Part shown: positions 21,572-32,692 of the stretch, piece after piece
How the letters are laid out: the number at the start of each line of letters is the position of its first letter
Position numbering within the stretch: position 1 is the stretch's first letter
Assembly (NCBI GenBank): GCA_027576995.1
Contig: JANBQC010000215.1
Location: 1-41,631, forward strand
Direction of reading: 5' to 3'
DNA from: Dimargaris cristalligena
Lineage: Eukaryota; Kickxellomycota; Dimargaritomycetes; Dimargaritales; Dimargaritaceae
Length of the DNA stretch: 41,631 nucleotides
Notes under the pieces: generated by a model
The model's database searches: none
What the model was told of the DNA's origin: nothing
The model's input: only the letters and a program-made list of their open reading frames with translations
Program-made: the position numbers and the translations under genes

Positions 21572-23407
21572 CTACTCCCAGTCTTTCTTGATATCGAAGG
21601 TCCATTCCCATTCGGCGTGGACGACGCGGTCGTCGTCTTCGAACCGGCTCTTGGCCTTGTAGTTGCCACGGGCAAGCATGCCCTTGGGGGCCTCCTCGGG
21701 CAGGAACTTCTTCTCATAAGGAGCGACCGCTGGGCCGTAGCTGCCAATCATCTCCTGAGACTTGTCGACTACATTGTGGGGCAGAGAAAGGGGATATTAG
21801 GAAACCATTGGTAAATAAATCGCATGGATATGCTATATGGGGCTACCGTCCGTGCGCCAGAGCCATAAATAAATATGCACGTCCCAGGCTGTAATGGAGG
21901 GGGTAGATCGGGAATTATCGGTGTGCTTATGGATCAAATAACCCGATTTGCGGAAACTTACCTGGGATACCCTTGCGCTTGACCACTTGCAGGAATTTAA
22001 GCCCCGAAACGACATCATGTTGGACACTAAAGAACAGCGCGCCATTATCGGAATAAACAGAATATGGGTCGATCATTAGCGGTGGCCCAAAGAATATAAC
22101 CGGGTAGGCATGATGTATGAGTGGCGGCATCAATTGAATGGGGGCGACCAGAAGAACTTACCGGAACTTCACCTTGAGGCGGTATTCAACACCCTCCTTG
22201 ATAGTAACGGGGGTTTCCTTGATCTTTTGAATGGCCTCTATCAGTTCATGGAGACGAAGGGACGCCGTTGGATGTATGAGGAGCACCCATTGCAGGAGAG
22301 TAAGCAAAAGGGGTTAGTATCCATGTTGGGAATGGGTATAGTTTACTGGAAGGCTTGGGAAAATGCTAAGCCAATGCGAACAATACGTTGCTGATTGTTT
22401 AGCTCTGGTGATCAAGCACCCTCTCCCTTCATGTCCCTCCTTCTTTTCCCAACCATAGATAACTGTGGGGGGTCTTATTCAGTGAAGGGGAGAGTCAGAG
22501 AGATCCACCCAGATTTATACTCCACGTGATTCGTGCCAACAGGCAATAAGGACATGGAGGTGGTGGAAGGGTGAAGAGGGGGCGGACCAGGAAAGTACCG
22601 AGGGAGATGATGATACTAGCCCAATGATCGCCGAAGAATAAACAGTCATCGAGGTGAAGGGGGAGGAGGGTATTTTGGGGCTGGCGACCAGGTTTGGTTA
22701 AAGACAAAAGTGGCCAGGGCAGTTACTACCGGTCCACCACCGCAGCAGCCCAATGGACGGAATAGCCATAAGGTCACTTCAAGACGCTCTCCCCCAGCTT
22801 CGTCGGAGTTAACCCTACTAACCCAGGGTTCCCGTCCTTTTAGAGGCCACAGACCCTTTACCACCAGAGATGGGGAGTGTATGCGGCCCCGCCACTACGG
22901 GTAAAGGGTAGGGTACTCGTTATTTTTTTGCCAATACCACGTGGACGAAAGGGAGGAGAGTCTAAAAGGAGCCAAGGGTAGAAGAAGAAGCCAGGAGGGG
23001 CCCCTCGCTCAGCCGTCTATCGCCGGACACATGACAAACAAGCGGATGGAAACCCCAGGAACATCCCAACTGAATGGCGCATTCGGATGACTACCATGTA
23101 CAGCGGCCAAACCATATATATAGGTATATATATAAAGACACTTACGGGGAGTGGAGAGGTCGAGCAGAACGTCGGGACGTCCAGCTACCTCGAGGGCCAA
23201 ACTTTCAATGACCACCCGGCGGGGGTCGTTGGCGGGGCTGGTGGTGCTCTGCCCGATACCGAGGGACTGCTTCCACCGATTGAGCGACTCATCGTTGGCA
23301 TCCAGATTCTGGTACTCCTCGAGCGTCTTCTTTTCGCCGACCTTGTAGCCTTCGGTTTCGGTGGCCACAAGCTCGTCCTCGATGCGCTGGTTAGGGTTAG
23401 TAGCCAT
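21572..23407 (-). CDS. Rho GDP-dissociation inhibitor
   Basis: Four exons 5' to 3': 23407-23146, 22237-22162, 22026-21962, 21768-21572, giving 199 aa. RhoGDI extracts prenylated Rho/Rac/Cdc42 GTPases from membranes and holds them inactive in the cytosol. The N-terminal regulatory arm contains KKTLEEYQNLDANDESLNRW. The immunoglobulin-like domain holds PRRVVIESLALEVAGRPD, VTIKEGVEYRLKVKFRVQHD, VSGLKFLQVVKRKGI, SYGPAVAPYEKKF, EEAPKGMLARGNYKAKSRF and the terminal WEWTFDIKKDW. All are classical family motifs. The first intron (908 nt) is the longest in the window. Its acceptor at 22238 (TGATAG) gives a slightly variable LDLSTPQAIQKIK stretch and is the weakest junction. A (ACT)16 tract precedes the start codon by 9 nt. 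Confidence 0.95.
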
Positions 23408-23416
23408 AGTGTTGAC

Positions 23417-23465
<49 letters not shown>
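23417..23465. repeat. (AGT)16 trinucleotide microsatellite
   Basis: Sixteen uninterrupted AGT units end 9 nt before the RhoGDI start codon. On the gene strand this is (ACT)n, in frame with the RhoGDI ATG, so it would read as poly-Thr if translation began further upstream. Confidence 0.95.
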
Positions 23466-23680
23466 AAGCTAGGGTTGGGTCGGGTCGAGTGGAAGTGTAT
23501 AGAAGAAAGTAGTGAACTTGGGAAACGGTGATAGATGAAACAATGCCGGGTAGGGGGGAAAGAAAGAAGACAGATGAACACAGCAGATGAAAAAGACGCG
23601 GGAGTGGAGAACTATTAAAGTGGGGGAATGAGGAGAAGGGGAAGGCGGGTGAATATGGGGAGGTGTGGTGGTGGTGGGGT

Positions 23681-23732
23681 GGAGGGAGGGAGGGAGGGAG
23701 GGAGAGAGAGAGAGAGAGTGGGAGGGAGAGAG
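23681..23732. repeat. GGGA/GA tract with G-quadruplex potential
   Basis: Successive GGGA units give at least four GGG runs separated by single A, followed by a GA dinucleotide run. It lies about 280-320 bp upstream of the RhoGDI start. Confidence 0.8.
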
Positions 23733-24069
23733 GGGGGGCGCACAGCCAAAGGAACGGGGAGGAATAGCCCTCTCAGACGGGGTTTGATGTGGCAATACTC
23801 AGAGTAATGGTAATGGTAATAGTCATTGTAGTAATAGTAGTAATAGTAGTAATAGTAGACCCTAACAGTCCTTGGGCCTATATTGTCGCCCCGCATCCGA
23901 TGCCCTCTCCCCGTACTCTCGTCCCCTTTGCCCCCAAAGCAATCATTCCATTCCCCACCGCATTCTTCGTGGTCGTCTGGCTTCTTCCTCTCTTTTAGAG
24001 TGTCCGCCATAGTCTTTGTCCATACCGGAAAATCCGGCATCCTCTAGGCCCCTTTTCCCATATCAAGGC

Positions 24070-24103
24070 GCTTGAGATTAATGTACAAATATTAATCTCA
24101 AGC
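24070..24103. terminator. Perfect 13-bp stem-loop downstream of dysbindin-like gene
   Basis: GCTTGAGATTAAT (24070-24082) and its exact reverse complement (24091-24103) flank an 8-nt loop. It lies about 225 bp beyond the dysbindin-like stop codon. It may be an RNA hairpin in the 3' UTR or a DNA palindrome; a terminator role is only a guess. Confidence 0.3.
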
Positions 24104-24326
24104 ATCAAGCATCATTCCCGAGAGATGTTAGTCGGCCCACGGAACCATTTGCTTCTATTAATTTAGTCTGAATCAACCCTTTAATAACAGCAATATTGCC
24201 CTCTAATTAACAAATCAGTTGAAAACACCGAAGGAAAAGGGTATATAATAACTTTGGTCACATCAAATCACAACCACCGCGAAAAGACCCTTGCCAGAAA
24301 TGGCCAAACGTCTAGGGATCACCACC

Positions 24327-26056
24327 CTATTCCGACCAGTCCTCTTCTGCTAGAATCTCGGGTCGGCCCTCGCTGCCACTGTCACTATCTCCCCGATTCC
24401 GGTTGCCATAATGGCCAATATTGGGCTCCTGAATAGACCATTCGATTAAAACAATAAACAGGGTAGAATAATACTGAGTGAGCTGGGTCTTTTGAATTGG
24501 CCTTACCTGACAACCCCCTGCCGCATTAGCCAATGGAATTGGTGTGGCCTATTGTCATTGGTTTACAAATAGAACCCAACCGACCCTCCCTATGGAAGGG
24601 ATACGTGTAATTTTAAGTCTCAATCCATACAAAAATATATAACATGATGAATTACCTTATCTTTCGGAGAGACTGGCGACATGCTGTTCCGGTTTGGTAC
24701 CAATGAATGGCCTAACTGACCGTGGCCATCGGTATCGTCTTCAGACTCCAGAAAAGCATCAAGGGCCTGGTCCGCATCTTCCCCATGCCTAAGCGTGAGT
24801 TGTTCCATAGAGGTTTTGATGGAGCTTGGTTGAGGGGCTTAAACACCATCCAGCATGTCAGCAACCAGCGGTCCAGCCCGCCATCAATAATTGAGGGAAT
24901 ATATGAACAACAAATTCGGCATTAGTCTGATAGTACACTTTGCACTGTCCGGACTAGCTAACAAACCATATACTAAAGTAGCCCCGAAAATACAATGTTG
25001 TATAAACAAATCGTAGCATACGCATATTATAATAAATACCTGGCTCCCGGTAATAGGAATAATCATGGCCGCGATAGGCCTTCATCTGCTCCCGAAAATC
25101 GGTTTCCAGTCGCTCCCGGAGCCGCAGTTGCCGCTCTGCTGTCAGTTGGTCGAGTTGGTGCTGATGCTTATTCCGCTTACTCGAATAAGTCTCGCTAATC
25201 GATGGTGCGAATTCGATATAAATTCAGAATTATAGATCAATAATTAAAATTGGACGTATTAGAGACCGCATATTGTATGGGTCGGAGTTATAATCTACCA
25301 AAAACGACTATAATAATGGCTTCTTAGCAATTGGCCCTTACCGTAAAGCCTCCTGCCACGCAAGATGGCTGGACTTCTGTTGGGCGATCCAGCTATCCAA
25401 TTCACTTTGACGTCGCTGCCCTGCTATTCGGTCATACTGTGATTCGAGTTGAACAATCATGGCTGAGAGTTTTTCTACACGAGATAAACACAGGTATTAA
25501 TTGAACAGGAAAAAAAAAACTGCTCAGTAAGTTGACAACTAAAGGAATACACTGGAGAACCCTACCAGACTATACTACACTCCCCATAGTCGAAAATAAT
25601 TGTGAGCCCCCCCTCTCCCCTCCGTTCCCTAATGGTATGTCTAAATAAAATCCCCTTGGCATTTACCTATTTTCCGAGCCGCTTCTTTAGAGTGACTCGC
25701 CAGTACGTGAAGGTTAGACAGCTCGTCCCGCGCTCCCTGCCAGGTACGACTTTGGTCTTCGCACCGTTTTCGGCAACTATCGAAAAGCCGGTCCGTTGTC
25801 TAAAAACCCTTACAACAAGAGTACCCCGAAGCACAACCACAACCACATACCAATTTTGTTTTATTATTAGTTGGCATAGGACTAAATGGTACTTATCCAG
25901 GCCAAATGCGCCCGCCAATGCATGACCGGGAAATTCTAATTACCAGTAGCATACGAGGGAAAAGTGGCCACCTACCTGTGCAAGTTGGGCATGGTGTACC
26001 GCCTGTTCGGAAATGCACTTCCACCTAGTTAGGAAGTCGGGCGTCTCCTGAGGCAT
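24327..26056 (-). CDS. Dysbindin-like coiled-coil protein (BLOC-1 subunit)
   Basis: Six exons 5' to 3': 26056-25976, 25799-25667, 25474-25342, 25194-25040, 24837-24656, 24428-24327. All phases agree and give 261 aa. The protein is largely alpha-helical and charged. After an N-terminal MPQETPDFLTRWKCISEQ come helices with TWQGARDELSNLHVL, KLSAMIVQLESQYDRI and SYSSKRNK-like linkers, then RLRERLETDFREQMKAYRG, which resembles the LKERQ-FFEE-F-DMEQYL stretch of animal dysbindin. Near the C-terminus QALDAFLESEDD parallels the dysbindin EALDVFLNSGGEE motif. BLOC-1 acts on early endosomes in cargo sorting. The last intron is the least sure: an 11-nt micro-exon is also conceivable. The family assignment rests on remembered motif similarity. 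Confidence 0.65.
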
Positions 26057-26336
26057 GGTAATAAAAATACAGTAAGTGGAACGAGTGGGTGAATGCAACG
26101 ACAATGACCTGAAAGGCTCGAGGAAGAGGAAAGCACGGAAATATTAAAAAATAACACCCCGGAAAATAACAGGAAAGTGCCTAGCTTGTTGAATTGCGGA
26201 TGGTATGCCAGGAAAAGGGTGGAGCCAACCGCCATAGGTTGTTGTGTCAGGGGCAAAATGGTGGAAGGGACCTCTCTCTTCTTGAGAAAACCCCACCACC
26301 CTCTCTATACGGACCGGCCAAAAGCAAAAGAATGCT

Positions 26337-26408
26337 CTCCGATACGGGGAATCGAACCCCGGCCGTCGCGGTGAAAGCGCGAAATCCTAACCATTGGACC
26401 ATATCGGA
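26337..26408 (-). tRNA. tRNA-Glu (anticodon UUC)
   Basis: The 72-nt minus-strand sequence begins TCCGATA, pairing perfectly with TATCGGA, with discriminator G. The anticodon stem TCGCG/CGCGA holds loop CTTTCAC, giving UUC for glutamate. The D-arm GGTCCAATGGTTAGGAT and T-arm CGGGG-TTCGATT-CCCCG are canonical for eukaryotic tRNA-Glu. No intron. Confidence 0.96.
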
Positions 26409-27763
26409 TCAGAACGAAAAGTTTTGTCATGTTTTTTCTATATCATAGTATTGTGTAGCCCCAGAATGCTTACTGGTCAGTTGCCAATAGCGCCTCGTAA
26501 TATTTAGTATCCGAGGACAGTACAAACCCGAGCAATGTAGTGCGGGTGTAGCCAAATTGTTGAAAAACTATATATCGCCATTACTCCTCGCTTATTAAAT
26601 ATCACACCAAACGAAGTTTAGATTAATTGTAAAGCAGACCAAGCCCATATCATCTATGAAGGTCGAGTAATACAACAAACTCCAGGATATTATTGCAAGC
26701 ATTTTTTTTTATTATCGACTATGTGCGTGTATACCTAAGGTGGTATATGAGAAGACACGTTAGCTAAGAGAAGCTTTTTATTGAATAGACCCGAAACTGT
26801 CCCACAGACAACGAGATATCCGGGGATATTTCCTAAGTAGGCCAGTTGGTTGAGTAATCGTGTACGAATAGTAGAGAAGATATGTGAGAAACTGACCTTG
26901 TCTAGAATTTTCTGTTACTAATATCCTCTCGGATTGATTAGATAAGAGGTCGTCCATTCAACCTACCTGTTCTATGCAATAGTGCTCTCTGGTGCTCGGC
27001 CCCATTATTACCCCAGACCACAGACTTCTTTTCCCTTTCGGGTTATCGCGCTGTACAGTAATCACCCACTCAGACTTGCCTGATTGGTGGGATGGCCCGG
27101 CTGATGAGTGGATAATCTTCCCAGCTACGAATGTCCAAGCTGATGTGTTTCCAAGCCACGGGCTGGTATGGCGAATGAGCGAGTTGAGCCATTAGTAATT
27201 CCCGTGGTTATTTTTATAGGGTAGCTCTATCAATTTATTCTAAGGGCAGTTTACTAAGCCTAAGAGGGGTGGCTTAATCGACCCTTTGATTAAGCCAGTG
27301 GGCTATGCTGCCCGCCCACATGCTCCTTGTAACCTAAACACTGCTTAGCAACAGTAGTATTTTTTCGGGTGCTTACAAAGAATTTGCCAATCAAGGCTCG
27401 ACGACCAATCGTAGCTAATTGCACCATGGCGCTAGTTTAATAATCCGGCCCCTTTCACTACCCTACCCTTCGTTCCCATTGGCCGGCGGCGAGATGTAGT
27501 CCTCGAGTTTGCTGTGTAAGCATAACTAGACAGCTAACTGTCTGGACGAGTGGGGGGGGCGGAGACGCACAGAAGGTTCGGTACACAACAGTAGACTGTA
27601 TTGGTGGGTACAGGGCCAAGTTCATCTATTATAAATACCCGCTTACCTTCCCCCCACATTGTTTCGATATCTCCAGCTATCAATAATACCTGCTGCCACA
27701 CTTAAGCCCGACCTCCGTCTTCCTGCCTGTACCCGCCTCCTTTCCTTAGCCCTTACATTCACC
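26409..27763. other. Intergenic, 1.35 kb
   Basis: Spacer between tRNA-Glu and the first WrbA-type gene. A 67-codon open frame at 26992-27195 lacks an ATG start and a recognisable motif. A TATAAATA box at about 27629-27636 lies about 130 bp before the WrbA-type start. Confidence 0.4.
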
Positions 27764-28804
27764 ATGTCTGCCCGCCCTCAGATTTTCATCGTCTTCTACT
27801 CCATGTATGGCCATATCCATACTCTGGCTAAGCACATCCAGAAGGGTGTCCAGAAGGTCGCCGACGTCGACGTCACGCTCTACCAGATCAAGGAAACCCT
27901 TCCCCAAGAAGGTAAGCACTGCATTTTTATCACCCATGTTCTTCGTTGAATCGTACCACCCATGTGCCTCGATATATCTATTCAGACCCCCATCCCCACC
28001 TACTGTTATATGCCGACCATCAAACTAAAATTCTAACCATTGTTATATTCCATCCTCAACCAACACCCCCTATGTACAGTGCTCACCTTGATGCATGCTC
28101 CCGCTAAGCCCGAGGTGCCCATCCTTGAACCGGCCGACCTTGTCAAGGCCGATGCCGTCATTTTCGGTATCCCTACTCGTTTCGGTAACATGCCCGCCCA
28201 ATGGAAGTCCTTCTGGGATGCCACCGGTCAGCTCTGGGCCAGGTAAGCATCACCCACAATTATATAACTCTAGTTTCCTTTAGAGCCTCCTTTTAGGGAC
28301 AATGAAGTTATCCGATACAGTTCACCTCTCCCAATAGCATAATTGTCCGACTATTTGTTTAGTAGGGAGGGGTAGTGAGCGCTTATTACGATAACGTAAG
28401 CGATTTTATCCACTCATAACACTAACCATTTCCATATCTTTTTATATACTTATCATATACTCTCTCTCTCTGCTTGCCTAATCCTATTTTCCAGTGGTGC
28501 CCTGAACCACAAGTTGGCCAGTACCTTCATATCCACCGCCTCCCAGCACGGTGGCCAGGAAACCACGGCCTTCACCTTCATCACCAACTTCGCCCACCAC
28601 GGTATGATCTACGTGCCTTTGGGTTTCACCCACGCCAACCTCCAGGACAACTCCGAGGTCGTTGGTGGTGGCCCCTGGGGTGCCGGTACCGTGGCCGGCG
28701 GCGATGGCTCGCGCCAGGTGAGCGAAAAGGAAGCCGCCATTGCCGAACACCAGGGTGAGTCGTTCGCCAAGGTTACCAAGCAGTTCTTCAACGGCCGCCA
28801 GTAA
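27764..28804 (+). CDS. WrbA/Pst2-type NAD(P)H:quinone oxidoreductase, copy 1
   Basis: Three exons: 27764-27911, 28080-28242, 28495-28804, giving 206 aa, a typical length for the family. These flavodoxin-like FMN enzymes reduce quinones by two electrons and protect against oxidative stress. The yeast members Pst2, Rfs1 and Ycp4 associate with plasma-membrane eisosomes. The FMN phosphate loop is YSMYGHI (residues 12-18). [19 protein letters not shown] and DATGQLW form the second FMN-binding segment. [12 protein letters not shown] and [15 protein letters not shown] complete the signature. It is the first of three tandem same-strand paralogues, and exon lengths 148/163/310 are identical to copy 2. 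Confidence 0.95.
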
Positions 28805-30456
28805 GTATTTGCGGAGGCTAACTCTCGTGTGCATAAGCTAGACTCTCTTCTGGCAGTACTGGTATTCATTTAATGACCCACGATAGTCTCGGGCATTCTT
28901 AAGTCACCCCAATAAACTTTTAGTTAAATTGTGTAATTATTTGGGCAACTTGATTTCGGTTTGCTAGTAAGCGGTGGTTAGGAGGGGGCCCTAATGTCCT
29001 AGGCCCCACCGAAGATTTACGCATGGATTCGCCCTTGAGGCGGGGAGTATTCCAATCCCTATGGTGGGGGAGTACTGGTGGTGCTGTACGAATAACCATA
29101 CACTTGCTCAAATATACGTCGTCATCGTACCCTGAGTTGACACGGCAACCTGATTCGACTAGCTGGATCAAATCATTAGCAGCAGGGTTAGACTACGTCT
29201 ATGGCACTTATGCCTGTTTGCCTCTGCATAGTAGCAGTATGCTCTAAATGACCACCAGTCCCATCTACATCCAGCCGAAATGCGTCGTTTTAAATTATGA
29301 TGGCTATTGTTCCATCACCATCGGTATTTAGTCAGTAGGGATTTCGGCTGTTTTTGAATTAAGGCCGAATTCGTCAGGCCGGACAAATTCGGTCCCCATT
29401 TCCACCTAAATTATAGGTAGTGAGGTGGGAAAATAGATAGCCAGGCCAAAGTGTCAATTGTCAATTGGTCATCTCCCACACGTGATTATAATGCCCCTGT
29501 CTAGTGCCGATTAGTCAGGCCGGAACGGTTAGTAGTTATGGGCCTCCGACTGGCGTCATGGGTAGCGGCGACTTCTTTAGTAACACATTCACATTGAAGG
29601 GCTTACGGCCATTTCGGTGGTGTGTCTCCTGACTGTGGCCAAAATACAAACAGTTGCAACCCTTCCCTCCCTTCTCCCCAAGTCCGCTTTCGACTCTCAC
29701 GCTAGACCAGTCGAGTGTTAGCGACTGGCCGGAGGAATGACCCCACCACTTGCGGCCTAGCCAATGCCTTATCGGAGTTGCGAACCGCTGCTCGAGAGGC
29801 CCCCCCCGTCATTGGGCTGCCCGGGAGGTGGGAGTTTCGAAGGGATCATCGTCCTTTGGTAAAAGACAGAACACACCTACAGTGGAAATAGGAGAAGATA
29901 CTATCCCGCATTCGTCCACAGTGAATGGGCTAGACCCATACTCACCATTTATCGGCGGGGTTAGCCAAGCTGGTCGATGGGACGGAGATTAGAAGTACCT
30001 TGGGAGGTTAGTCAGTGTGGATTTGGTAAGCGACCTCATAAGAGACTCTTGCCACAGGGCCTTAGGATACACTGTCCCCGTTATCTATTAACATGTCAAG
30101 CAGAGGAGAAAGGGGAACGGAGTGCGTCAATGGCAGAGGGGCCGACTCGTGTTACCCAAAATAGGGATGGTGCTTAGAAATAGGTGCAAATAAGGAAATT
30201 GGGCTGATGAACGAGGAGGGCGGAATGAGACTGCCCCTTGCCTCACCTGCCCACCGTGGGTGTAATCTGCAATGTCCATGCTGAAGAGGTCTCTCACTGT
30301 TGAATGGGGCCTATATATACCCCAGCCTATATATACCCCAGCCTCTTCCCCCCGGGTTTCACTTTTCTTCACTACATTATTGCTAACCTCTTCATTCCCC
30401 ATACCACCATCACTCCTCCACTCTTCTCCCACCCACCTTTTATATCCCTCTCCACC
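28805..30456. other. Intergenic between WrbA-type copies 1 and 2
   Basis: About 1.65 kb with no convincing gene. The element GTCAGGCCGGA occurs twice (about 29374 and 29515). The copy 2 promoter at the right edge contains a duplicated TATA module. Confidence 0.45.
30310..30341 (+). promoter_or_regulatory. Tandemly duplicated 16-bp TATA module
   Basis: CCTATATATACCCCAG is repeated twice head to tail (30310-30325 and 30326-30341), about 115 bp upstream of the copy 2 start codon. Each unit carries a TATATATA box, so two equivalent TATA elements sit 16 bp apart. The region just downstream is CT-rich, as in typical fungal core promoters. Confidence 0.6.
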
Positions 30457-31567
30457 ATGGCTGTTCGTCCCCAAGTCTACATCGTCCTCTACTCTCTGTA
30501 CGGCCACGTCTTCAATCTGGCCCAGAGCATCAAAAAGGGCGCCGAAAAGACCGGCCTCGTCGACATTAAGCTGTTCCAGGTCCGCGAGACCCTCCCTGCT
30601 GATGGTAAGTAGTTGACGACCCATTGTCCTTCCCTGTTGTGTCCGCTGGCCTAGTAATTAGGCGGGCCCGGTGGTATTAGTAGTATTGACTTGTCGTGTT
30701 CTACCCCCTGTGGTTACTTCGTCACCGCCTGCTTCAACATGCTTCTTGAGTGTATTTCGAGATATACTTAATTGTATTCGATTCACACACACACACACAC
30801 ACATTGCCCTGGTCTCCCAGTCCGTGCTTATCTAACCCAACCTTATTCACGCCCCCCTCTCCACTTTCCTCCCCGCGACCGCCCTGGTATTCCAATGATT
30901 GTCCACCTCCCATACAGTTCTCACCAAGATGCACGCTCCCCCCAAGCCCGAGATCCCGGTGCTGGAGCCCAAGGACATGGCCGCCGGTGACGCTTTCCTG
31001 TTCGGTGTTCCCACCCGTTACGGCAACATGCCCGCCCAGTGGAAGCACTTCTGGGATGCCACTGGTCAGCTCTGGGTTTCGTAAGTAAAATAATCCTTAT
31101 TATACTCAACCACATGATTCCGATATGTATATATTGTACCTGGTTCGCTCGTTTCGGGGCCATGGTCAATTCGTGGAGATCATGGGCCAATCTAACCCTT
31201 CCCTTCTATTATCAACCTATATACTCCGTCTTCCCCCTCCCATTTTTACTATTATAGTGGCGCTCTGAACAACAAGATGGCCGGTGTCTTCTTCTCCACT
31301 GGTTCGCAGCACGGTGGCCAGGAAACCACCGCCTTCACCCTGTTGACCACCCTGGCCCATCATGCTATGATCTACGTACCCCTGGGCTACACCCACCCCA
31401 ATCTCCAGGACAACTCCGAGGTCATTGGCGGCAGCGCGTGGGGCGCTGGTACCGTGGCCGGCGGGGACGGTTCCCGCCAGGTGACTCCCAAGGAAGCCGC
31501 CATTGCCGAGCACCAGGGTGAGTCGTTCGCCAAGACGGTGCGGCAGTTCGTTGGTGAGAAGCTTTAA
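30457..31567 (+). CDS. WrbA/Pst2-type NAD(P)H:quinone oxidoreductase, copy 2
   Basis: Three exons: 30457-30604, 30918-31080, 31258-31567, giving 206 aa. The start context is CCACCATGG. Motifs: [10 protein letters not shown] loop, [45 protein letters not shown], and [15 protein letters not shown]. The C-terminus ends FVGEKL. Intron positions and phases match copy 1 exactly, and the proteins are highly similar throughout, so copies 1 and 2 arose by recent tandem duplication relative to copy 3. Intron 1 contains an (AC)n tract (30784-30803). Function as for copy 1. Confidence 0.95.
30784..30803. repeat. (CA)10 microsatellite in intron
   Basis: Ten CA units inside intron 1 of WrbA-type copy 2. 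Confidence 0.85.
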
Positions 31568-32692
31568 GGAGTGATTTTTGTATAATTGTGCATGGTGACC
31601 TATCAACCTAGTCCCATGCTTTTCTCTGACCTCGTTTTGCTGGGCGATTGTGTGGGGGTCTGGCCGAGACATTCTTAGCCCCCCGCCTAAATATCGTCCA
31701 TGGTTGCCTAATTACCTGATCAATTCGGGCATGCAGCTCTCCTCCTTTCATCTTTTAATAAAACCATATCATAAGTTTCCTTCTTTTCGCAACTCGGCAT
31801 GCCTAACTTGTTACCAGTGGGTTGTAATGAACCATCAAGCAACGTAGTCTACGTACATGTGATGGAATATTTTAATGCCTGGGACTGGTTCAATAGATCG
31901 CTAGATTTATGGTCTTTGGGAATTAGCCATTTAAGGACTAGGTCAGCTGCTGTCAATCATACCTGTATAGTCCGTAACCAGACATGGCCCGTTCTACAGC
32001 CTTGTCCGACTAGTGGTTAACAAGCTATGACCGACCTTACTCCCAATCACAACCCCATGTGTGTAATATGCACCACTGTATTCCTCCGATCTCTGCGTCG
32101 CTCTAAGCCACACATAGTTTGTAAAGGTTGTGTCCCTCTGAAATATGATATCGTATCAACGACTGGCCAGCGGGTGCGCACAAATGAATATCTGTTATTA
32201 CGAATCTGGAGTAGCACAGCCCCTGGGAGCAAGCTGGGCTAATCGGACTCCCCTGGTTTTACACTAATTACGCGGGCCGATTGTAATAAGGGAATGCTAT
32301 TGCCCCATAACCCCTCCCCTCCCCCTGTCTCTACTAACGATCACGATGGTGTGCCTAAATGGGCTATTTCCAATTGGTTTCGGAGTGGAATGCTCTCAAC
32401 TAGCCGCAAATAGCCATTAGGGATCAGTCCCCCAGTATTCCAGGTGATGGTTTGAACGCGCAATGCCCGATTAGAATCTGCGGATTATATCCTACCATCC
32501 TGGCCTACTAGATATGCTGCCCATTCCCCCCGTTTCACAAACCTAAGCTGTTTTACAACCGGATCGCTTCATTTATCAGTTGGTATTCTTAGTCTTTCCG
32601 TATCCATCCTATTGATTATTATTCCGCACTCCATATTGCACCCTCGTATACTTTTACCCTCCCCCCACCTTCAATTCCCTACTCGCATCACT
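31568..32692. other. Intergenic between WrbA-type copies 2 and 3
   Basis: About 1.1 kb, no gene recognised. Short open frames (31650-32242) have no motifs. Confidence 0.4.

Larger units (their letters stand above)
23408..24326. other. RhoGDI promoter region and dysbindin-like 3' flank
   Basis: Simple-sequence-rich spacer: (AGT)16, a GGGA/GA block, a degenerate GTAATA repeat near 23803-23859, and a 13-bp perfect hairpin. No gene is seen; open frames here are translations of the repeats. Confidence 0.5.

Noticed and set aside
23009..23581. N-terminal extension of RhoGDI through the poly-Thr tract
   Set aside because: The family normally starts near MATNPNQ; the extension is low complexity from a microsatellite.
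26992..27195. 67-codon frame with WWDGPADEW
   Set aside because: Looks somewhat protein-like, but begins at GTG without an upstream exon that I can find. Not enough to call a gene.
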